Below, piece after piece: positions 20,904-25,944 of a stretch of DNA of 25,944 nt. The first letter of the stretch is position 1. The number at the start of each line of letters is the position of its first letter. Location of the stretch: positions 1-25,944 of the forward strand of contig DGHQ01000021.1 of assembly GCA_002392915.1 (NCBI GenBank). Direction: 5' to 3'. The notes under the pieces are model-generated. The model was given only the letters and a program-made list of their open reading frames with translations, was not told where the DNA came from and did no database searches. This stretch comes from Bacteroidales bacterium UBA3844 (GTDB lineage: Bacteria > Bacteroidota > Bacteroidia > Bacteroidales > Paludibacteraceae). The position numbers were made by a program, and so were the translations under genes.

Positions 20904-23705
20904 TTATGCTACTAATTCTTCGTTCAATTCTTCAATAATATTCATCATCTCGTTGCCAAATAGCTGATACATTTTGCCTCGACCGCCTTGGGCGTCGAAG
21001 GGAGTATAGTCTAAATCTTCTATATCAAGATGATAGCTGTTCATAATGTGATCTTTGATCATTCTCAGCCATTCTATCTGCTCGGGTGTGAAACGGTTGC
21101 GGTTGCCGGTATGCTGACGGAATAACCACATATTGAAATTATGTTCAATTGTATTGTTGAACGCTTCAAGGTTTTTGTCAATGCCGCATGCATGGCGTAC
21201 TAATGAGACCAATGCGTTAAGTTCTGTTATCGGACGGTTGGCTTTAGCTTTTTCAACTGTGCAATAAGCATCCCAGACATACATTGGAGCCAGCATAGGT
21301 TTGTCCTGCTTCAGTTTCTCAAGCAATTCCTGCACCATCTGCAATGTGAGTTTGCGACGGTTGTATGGTTGGTTGTAAAAGATACTCAATGCCAAAATTT
21401 CGTTTTTGTGTTGTTCAAGATATTGAGTGAAGTCATGTATTGTCTCTTTCGCTTTTTCAAGAGTGAAACGGTTGAATTCACTTAATATCACAGTGTCGAG
21501 ATTGATGGTGTCTATTTTTTGGTCGTGCAGGTTTCGCACAGTCACAATGTATTCGTTCAATTCTCCATTGAATGTACTTATTGCAGTTTCAATCAGACGT
21601 TTCTGAGCCTCTTCACGTATCTTTTTTTCAATTGCTGGAGTCCTCTTTATCAGCGGAATGCTCTGTATTTCTGGTTGGGCAGCGTCTTCAATATTGTCAG
21701 GATCGAACGCGGCCAGCAATTCGGCACTCATTTGCCCTAAAGATTTTCCTTTGGATAGAGTCGCAATATGTTCTTTCTCTTTTTCTGTTATTTCTTTGTT
21801 TAGACGAATAAGTCGGTTTGCCAAAGATGTGAACAAATCTTCATCCGCGACACCCATTGTGATAGCTCCTAATAAATCTTTCAGCGGAACGGTTGGTTTG
21901 CGTTCTAATGGGCGACTTTCAGTTTTCTTGGTTTGGGTTACACCTACGGCATCCACAATCACAAAGTGTGTTTTGGCATGAGCCGTGCGGCTTACCAATT
22001 GCAAAGAGTCTGGATTGATGGTCCTGGTTCCGCGTCCTTTCATCTGTTCAAAATAGTTGGCACTACGCACATCACGCATAAACAAAAGCACTTCGAGAGC
22101 TTTGACGTCAGTTCCAGTGGCAATCATATCTACAGTTACGGCTATGCGTGGATAATACTGATTACGAAATCTGTTAAGCACAGACTTCGGATCTTCGTCA
22201 ATCTTGTATGTCACTTTTTTACAGAAATCGTTACCTTCGTTGAACTCTTCACGTACAATCTTGATGATGTCGTCTGCATGACTGTCAGTTTTAGCAAAGA
22301 TAAGCGTTTTAGGCACTTCGTATTGACCATTTTCGTCGTAGCGATCAGGGTAAATCTCTTCCATCAGAGCTTTACGGAATTGACGGATAACAGTGCGTAT
22401 TTGGCTTGGATTCACTACAGAACGGTCAAGATCATTTTTGTTGTATTCTGTATCTTCGTCTACCTGTTGCCAACGAGTTTTGCGGGTCTCTTTATCACGG
22501 TAGTCGATATGCCAACCCGCCTTAATAAGTCCACCGTTTTTTGAAATCTCAGTTTCTATGGTATAGACATCATATGGCACGTTGACTCCATCAACTATAG
22601 ATTGCTCATAAGAGTATTCACTAACCACATTCTCGTTGAAAAAGCCGAAAGTGCGTTTGTCTGGAGTGGCGGTTAAACCGATCAAAAAAGCATCGAAATA
22701 GTCCAACACCTGTTTCCAGAGATTGTAAATGCTTCGATGACATTCGTCAATCACAATAAAATCAAACTGCTCGATTGGCACTTTGTCTGTATATTCAACA
22801 GGCATGGCTTTGTGTTCCTTTAACTTCTTCTGCAACCATGTTGATTCGTCAGGATTATCGTCCTCAGCAGAAATGTCCAGCTCTTCGCCTTTTAGAATAG
22901 AATATAACCTTTGAATAGTAGAAATGCAAACTTGGCTATCGTTGGCAATATGGCTCGATGAGAGACGTTGCACATTGTAAAGCTCAGTGAACTTTCGGTT
23001 GTCATCGTTCGGACGATAGTTCATAAACTCTTGTTCGGCTTGTTCTCCCAAATTGCGTGTGTCCACAAGAAATAGAATGCGTTTGGCTTTGGCATATTTC
23101 AGTAGACGATATATGAACGTAATGGTCGTGAATGTCTTTCCTGCACCCGTTGCCATTTGAATCAGTGCTCGCGGACGGTTGTTGCGAAAAGAATCTTCTA
23201 GATTTGTCACTGCTTTAATTTGAGCAGGACGCAATCCTGTAGGGTTCAGTGCAGGGAATTCCTGCAGTCGGCTTCTAAGACTTTTGCCATTACGAATCCA
23301 TTCGGCAATGGTTTCCGGCTTATGAAAAGCGAAAACAGTACGATAGCGAGGCTTTGGGTCGCTATAATCGGTAAAATGAGTCAACGAACCTGTCGTTTCG
23401 TATATATAGATAAGTGGTTCGTTGTTCAAATATTTCAATTTTGCGTTGGCATATCGAACTGATTGTTCTTCTACTACAGTAATATTGACAGCTTCCTCTT
23501 CTCGTTTTGCCTCGATAATGCCGACTGGCTTACGATTGACGAACAACACATAGTCTGCTGGTCCTGCATCTGTTTGGTATTCCCGGACAGCAACACCGAT
23601 TCCAGCCGAGAAGTCTATTTTACTTTTCGACTGAACCTTCCAACCTGCCTGTTCAAGCAGACTGTCGATTTTATCACGTGCTAACTGTTCTGGGTTCTGG
23701 TTCAT
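20904..23705 (-). CDS. hsdR: Type I restriction endonuclease, motor/nuclease subunit
   Basis: The ATP-driven DNA translocase and nuclease of the type I system. The N-terminal nuclease has ADYVLFV with D51 and GIIEAKRE with E65 and K67 (PD-(D/E)XK). The helicase core has Walker A ATGAGKT (185-191), the DEAD-like box VIDECH (318-323), LTATP (344-348) and motif VI MKGRGTRT. The last 300 residues form the helical C-terminal region that docks on HsdM and HsdS. At 933 residues all parts are present and no frameshift is seen, so the enzyme should be active. It is the first gene of the operon, with a good promoter about 50 bases upstream. Four extra genes separate it from hsdS and hsdM. Confidence 0.96.
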   Translation of the reverse strand: MNQNPEQLARDKIDSLLEQAGWKVQSKSKIDFSAGIGVAVREYQTDAGPADYVLFVNRKPVGIIEAKREEEAVNITVVEEQSVRYANAKLKYLNNEPLIYIYETTGSLTHFTDYSDPKPRYRTVFAFHKPETIAEWIRNGKSLRSRLQEFPALNPTGLRPAQIKAVTNLEDSFRNNRPRALIQMATGAGKTFTTITFIYRLLKYAKAKRILFLVDTRNLGEQAEQEFMNYRPNDDNRKFTELYNVQRLSSSHIANDSQVCISTIQRLYSILKGEELDISAEDDNPDESTWLQKKLKEHKAMPVEYTDKVPIEQFDFIVIDECHRSIYNLWKQVLDYFDAFLIGLTATPDKRTFGFFNENVVSEYSYEQSIVDGVNVPYDVYTIETEISKNGGLIKAGWHIDYRDKETRKTRWQQVDEDTEYNKNDLDRSVVNPSQIRTVIRQFRKALMEEIYPDRYDENGQYEVPKTLIFAKTDSHADDIIKIVREEFNEGNDFCKKVTYKIDEDPKSVLNRFRNQYYPRIAVTVDMIATGTDVKALEVLLFMRDVRSANYFEQMKGRGTRTINPDSLQLVSRTAHAKTHFVIVDAVGVTQTKKTESRPLERKPTVPLKDLLGAITMGVADEDLFTSLANRLIRLNKEITEKEKEHIATLSKGKSLGQMSAELLAAFDPDNIEDAAQPEIQSIPLIKRTPAIEKKIREEAQKRLIETAISTFNGELNEYIVTVRNLHDQKIDTINLDTVILSEFNRFTLEKAKETIHDFTQYLEQHKNEILALSIFYNQPYNRRKLTLQMVQELLEKLKQDKPMLAPMYVWDAYCTVEKAKANRPITELNALVSLVRHACGIDKNLEAFNNTIEHNFNMWLFRQHTGNRNRFTPEQIEWLRMIKDHIMNSYHLDIEDLDYTPFDAQGGRGKMYQLFGNEMMNIIEELNEELVA

Positions 23706-23757
23706 TTATGATTGATAAAATATTTTGTTCTTTATATAAAGAAACTTTAATCATCTG

Positions 23758-23788
23758 CAAATATACGATGTTTCGACAAAAATAGAAA
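23758..23788 (-). promoter_or_regulatory. Promoter of the hsdR-led operon
   Basis: On the minus strand TATATTTG (23758-23765) is an exact match to TAnnTTTG. Nineteen bases upstream is TTTC, one mismatch from the -33 TTTG. The start point would be near 23751, with a leader of about 45 bases. No other promoter of this quality was seen within the operon, so hsdR through hsdM may depend on it. Confidence 0.5.
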
Positions 23789-23868
23789 AGACCTGGATAT
23801 ATTAAGATATTCGTTGTTCGTAATATTCTATTTTTTATTTGGGTTCGATTTGATCTTTCAAAACCCAT

Positions 23869-23898
23869 TCAGCCCCACCTTTTTCAAGATGAGGCTGA
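23869..23898 (-). terminator. Terminator after the papain-family protease gene
   Basis: TCAGCCCCACCTT (23869-23881) pairs with AAGATGAGGCTGA (23886-23898) over 13 positions, including some G-T pairs, with a four-base loop. On the minus strand it is followed by ATGGGTTTTG, a short T run. It lies about 50 bases beyond the protease stop. Confidence 0.6.
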
Positions 23899-23947
23899 TT
23901 CGTTATAGTTGGTTTTGACGACAGATTTTCTTTATATAATCTGTTGG

Positions 23948-25660
23948 TTAATCATCTGTTTCGCAATAGTATACAGTGACTTCGATCTCTGCGTCTTTGC
24001 CATCCATCTCACCGTCTTCCACAATGATACGTCCTTCATATCCTGTGCTTGTGACGAATGAATAGTCGTATCCTTTCTTCAATGTCTCGATCTCTGCTTC
24101 GTGCTCATTCTCGGAAACAATGTCGTTTTTGGCTTTGCTAGCGGTCACGAATTTAGTTCCTGTAAAGACGATTTCCACATTCTCAAGACAATCGTCGTCG
24201 TCATCTTCCGAATAGGCTTCTTGATCACAGATGGAAAGGTATGACGGCTCATCAGAATTCGGTCCTCCTAAAGTGACGGTGAAGGTCTCGTACTCATCAA
24301 GATCTTCGTCTTCTTCATCTTCGTCGCACTCGCTTTCCTCGTCGTCATCACAATCACATTCTTCCTCATCCTCGTCTTCATCGTCGTCGCCTCCCATCCA
24401 AGCTGATTCCACAGTGTCGATGAAGTCGGATTCCTCTTCGTCTAGTTCATCCGCACCTGCAATCTCTCGCATCTGCTGCAGGATTGTGGCAAGTGCTTCT
24501 CCCGACAAATACTCTCCAAAAAGTTCGACTGTCTCGTTAAGTATATTCTCGTTTTCATCAATTACCTCAGACGCATATTCAAACACTCCTTCTGGATCAA
24601 GATCGTCATAGCCAAACAATTCCAATGCGTTGCCTATATGCTCGATCGCCACTTCCTGCTCCTCTTCTGAAAACTCGCCATCTACAATTGCGGCGGCAGT
24701 GAAAAGTAGTCCGAGACGGTGCGGAAACGGATAATCTCCCATTCTTTCGTTCATCTCCTCCCATGTCTCCTCGTCCATGTTTGCGAACTCTTCATTAAGA
24801 TCGGTCAATACAGACTCGTCATCGTCCAACCAGGAGTCTTCGTTGCCTTCCACCTCTTCCGCATCACGAATGATCCATGTGTCGCCATGATTATACTTCT
24901 TGTTCATGATGTAGTCGTATGAGATGTAGCAGTATCCTTTGTCTCCCCATCTGTCTCCCCAAGAGTTGCGGACTATAAATACCCTGTCGACGTCTGAATA
25001 ACCTACGCAGAGCATTGCGTGGCTGCTATGTGAACCACGTGCGGCTTCTGTCGACGAGGGGTTGGGCACGAAACCTCTTTTCCTCTGATTGTCAAATGAT
25101 TTGAATAGCGATATTCCGAAGATGATAGGGAATCCTTCAGCTAAAGCGCTCTTCCACGCTTGGAGTGTGGTCGGGATGATTTCTGCCTCGGTGATTTTGT
25201 GTCGGCTTGCCTCTTCAAAAGCTTCTTTGCTTGGTTTGGCAAACACTACAGATTTTTGCTCGGAATATGGCCATGTGTATTCAGAACAGGCTCCCGTCTC
25301 CTCCAAAAGAGAGACCGCATCGGAAATGGCAGAACCGGAATCTTTTTTCTCGTTGCCATGTTTTGCACGGGCACCGTAGTAGATGAACAGGCGGCTTACG
25401 TCGTAGTCGTCCTCCAACCCTTGGTTCTTTTTCACGAGATATTCGTAAGCACCGGCGACGGCATTGGCAGTACAGCTGCCTACTTGACCTTGGTCTTCGA
25501 CTCTGGTCATGTAGGGACGCAAATCGACCTTTTTAGGAAGTTGGCTCGCACTATATCGTGTGGAACGGAAGTTTTTTACACTTGCGTTTGGGGCACTATA
25601 GATGTAACCCGAAATTTCGCGCGTTTTGCCATCAGCGCGTTTGATTTTAAAGTCAGACAT
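23948..25660 (-). CDS. Papain-family (C1) cysteine protease with TerB-like domain and acidic linker
   Basis: Residues about 40-260 are a papain-like domain with all catalytic parts: Q57 and C63 in VEDQGQVGSCTANAVAGAY, H214 in GSHSSHAMLCVGYSD, and N232 in IVRNSWGDRWGDKGY. No signal peptide and no long inhibitory pro-region are visible, so a cytoplasmic enzyme is implied. Residues about 313-422 (FPHRLGLLFTAAAIVDGEF) resemble a TerB-like helical domain with acidic metal-binding positions. A highly acidic, Cys-containing linker (425-455) follows, then a domain rich in beta strands (458-570). The fusion is unusual. Possible jobs are processing of a cellular partner, stress response or defence; none is shown. 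No partner gene lies in the same transcript within the window. Confidence 0.8.
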   Translation of the reverse strand: MSDFKIKRADGKTREISGYIYSAPNASVKNFRSTRYSASQLPKKVDLRPYMTRVEDQGQVGSCTANAVAGAYEYLVKKNQGLEDDYDVSRLFIYYGARAKHGNEKKDSGSAISDAVSLLEETGACSEYTWPYSEQKSVVFAKPSKEAFEEASRHKITEAEIIPTTLQAWKSALAEGFPIIFGISLFKSFDNQRKRGFVPNPSSTEAARGSHSSHAMLCVGYSDVDRVFIVRNSWGDRWGDKGYCYISYDYIMNKKYNHGDTWIIRDAEEVEGNEDSWLDDDESVLTDLNEEFANMDEETWEEMNERMGDYPFPHRLGLLFTAAAIVDGEFSEEEQEVAIEHIGNALELFGYDDLDPEGVFEYASEVIDENENILNETVELFGEYLSGEALATILQQMREIAGADELDEEESDFIDTVESAWMGGDDDEDEDEEECDCDDDEESECDEDEEDEDLDEYETFTVTLGGPNSDEPSYLSICDQEAYSEDDDDDCLENVEIVFTGTKFVTASKAKNDIVSENEHEAEIETLKKGYDYSFVTSTGYEGRIIVEDGEMDGKDAEIEVTVYYCETDD

Positions 25661-25852
25661 GTAGTTTAAGTTTTATATTAAATTCTTTTGTTTTTTCAAA
25701 AATGATCATCGGTATACAAGTGTGTGGTTTTCGCATCTTTGTAAAATAAGGATGACCATTGTACGTTTAATCAACGGAAAATTATATAAAAGTTTTTTTA
25801 TACACAAACGATAATTGAATTTTTCGTTTGGAAAAACGGTGGGGGATAATGG

Positions 25853-25944
25853 CCCCGCACATACTACGCATCCCCTCACATCCCTCGCATGCTCCGCATC
25901 CCCGCACATACTCCGCATTCCCGCACATACTCCGCATCTCCCCG
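25853..25944. repeat. Short GC-rich tandem repeat, cut by the window end
   Basis: Unit of about 19 bases, CCCCGCACATACTCCGCAT. Copies lie at 25853-25871 (one change), 25900-25918 and 25919-25937 (one change in the first base), with a more degenerate stretch at 25872-25899. It lies upstream of the protease gene in an otherwise AT-rich intergenic region. The remainder of the gap (25661-25852) holds no gene I can support, and I found no promoter there that meets the consensus. Confidence 0.75.

Noticed and set aside
24231..24611. Plus-strand serine-rich ORF
   Set aside because: It is the complement of the Asp/Glu-rich linker of the protease gene; the serine runs are a by-product of the acidic codons.
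25706..25918. Minus-strand 70-codon ORF in the right-end repeat
   Set aside because: Its N-terminal part is read from the tandem repeat and the remainder is AT-rich intergenic sequence; no support as a gene.
1..25944. CRISPR arrays, tRNA or rRNA genes
   Set aside because: No regularly spaced repeats with unique spacers, and no cloverleaf or rRNA-like sequence, were found by eye in the intergenic regions.

Overview
The window looks like a chromosomal segment from a member of the Bacteroidales, plausibly Prevotellaceae or Bacteroidaceae. I judge this from a PorT-family barrel, an HU-domain/SPOR membrane protein, a PIN-PhoH ATPase, an AAA-ATPase/PD-(D/E)XK gene of the kind common in gut Bacteroidales, and several promoters that fit the Bacteroidetes pattern TTTG-N18-20-TAnnTTTG. 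No species can be named from the sequence alone.

Left part (1-8.9 kb). The right end of an IS982-type insertion sequence cuts a small membrane-protein gene. A cluster of short GC-rich repeats and a terminator follow, then a PIN-PhoH ATPase on the minus strand. Diverging from it is a long plus-strand run: folC, trpD, trpC, an HU/SPOR protein, a DUF4375 (DMP19-like) protein, a PorT-family barrel, trpF and dedA. From trpD onward the gaps are 39 bases or less. Three of the tryptophan genes (D, C, F) are therefore present, but C and F are separated by three apparently unrelated genes; trpE, trpG, trpB and trpA are not in the window.

Middle (8.9-12.6 kb). A 632-base gene-poor gap holds the dedA terminator and a 248-base MITE-like element. 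The element has terminal inverted repeats and an 8-base target duplication, and one of its ends resembles the IS982-type end at the start of the window. Next come pdxJ with a tightly coupled TIM-barrel-like gene, then a Dcu-type C4-dicarboxylate transporter with its own promoter and terminator.

Accessory region (12.6-23.8 kb, all minus strand). An AAA-ATPase/PD-(D/E)XK gene with its own promoter sits between two nearly identical 118-base direct repeats made of the dcuB 3' end plus its terminator. Beyond it is a type I restriction-modification operon transcribed hsdR -> DUF1016 nuclease -> [HNH/ABC-3C C-terminal protein -> small middle component -> DUF2326-type ABC/SMC ATPase] -> hsdS -> hsdM. 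The three bracketed genes overlap each other and match the plan of an ABC three-component (ABC-3C) conflict system. It appears to be a complete second defence module nested between hsdR and hsdS. A diverged copy of the hsdR 3' tail lies beyond the DUF1016 gene. Both accessory insertions therefore carry a duplicate of the neighbouring gene's 3' end.

Right end (23.8-25.9 kb). A cytoplasmic-looking papain-family protease joined to a TerB-like helical domain, a very acidic linker and a C-terminal domain, followed by a short GC-rich tandem repeat that runs off the window.
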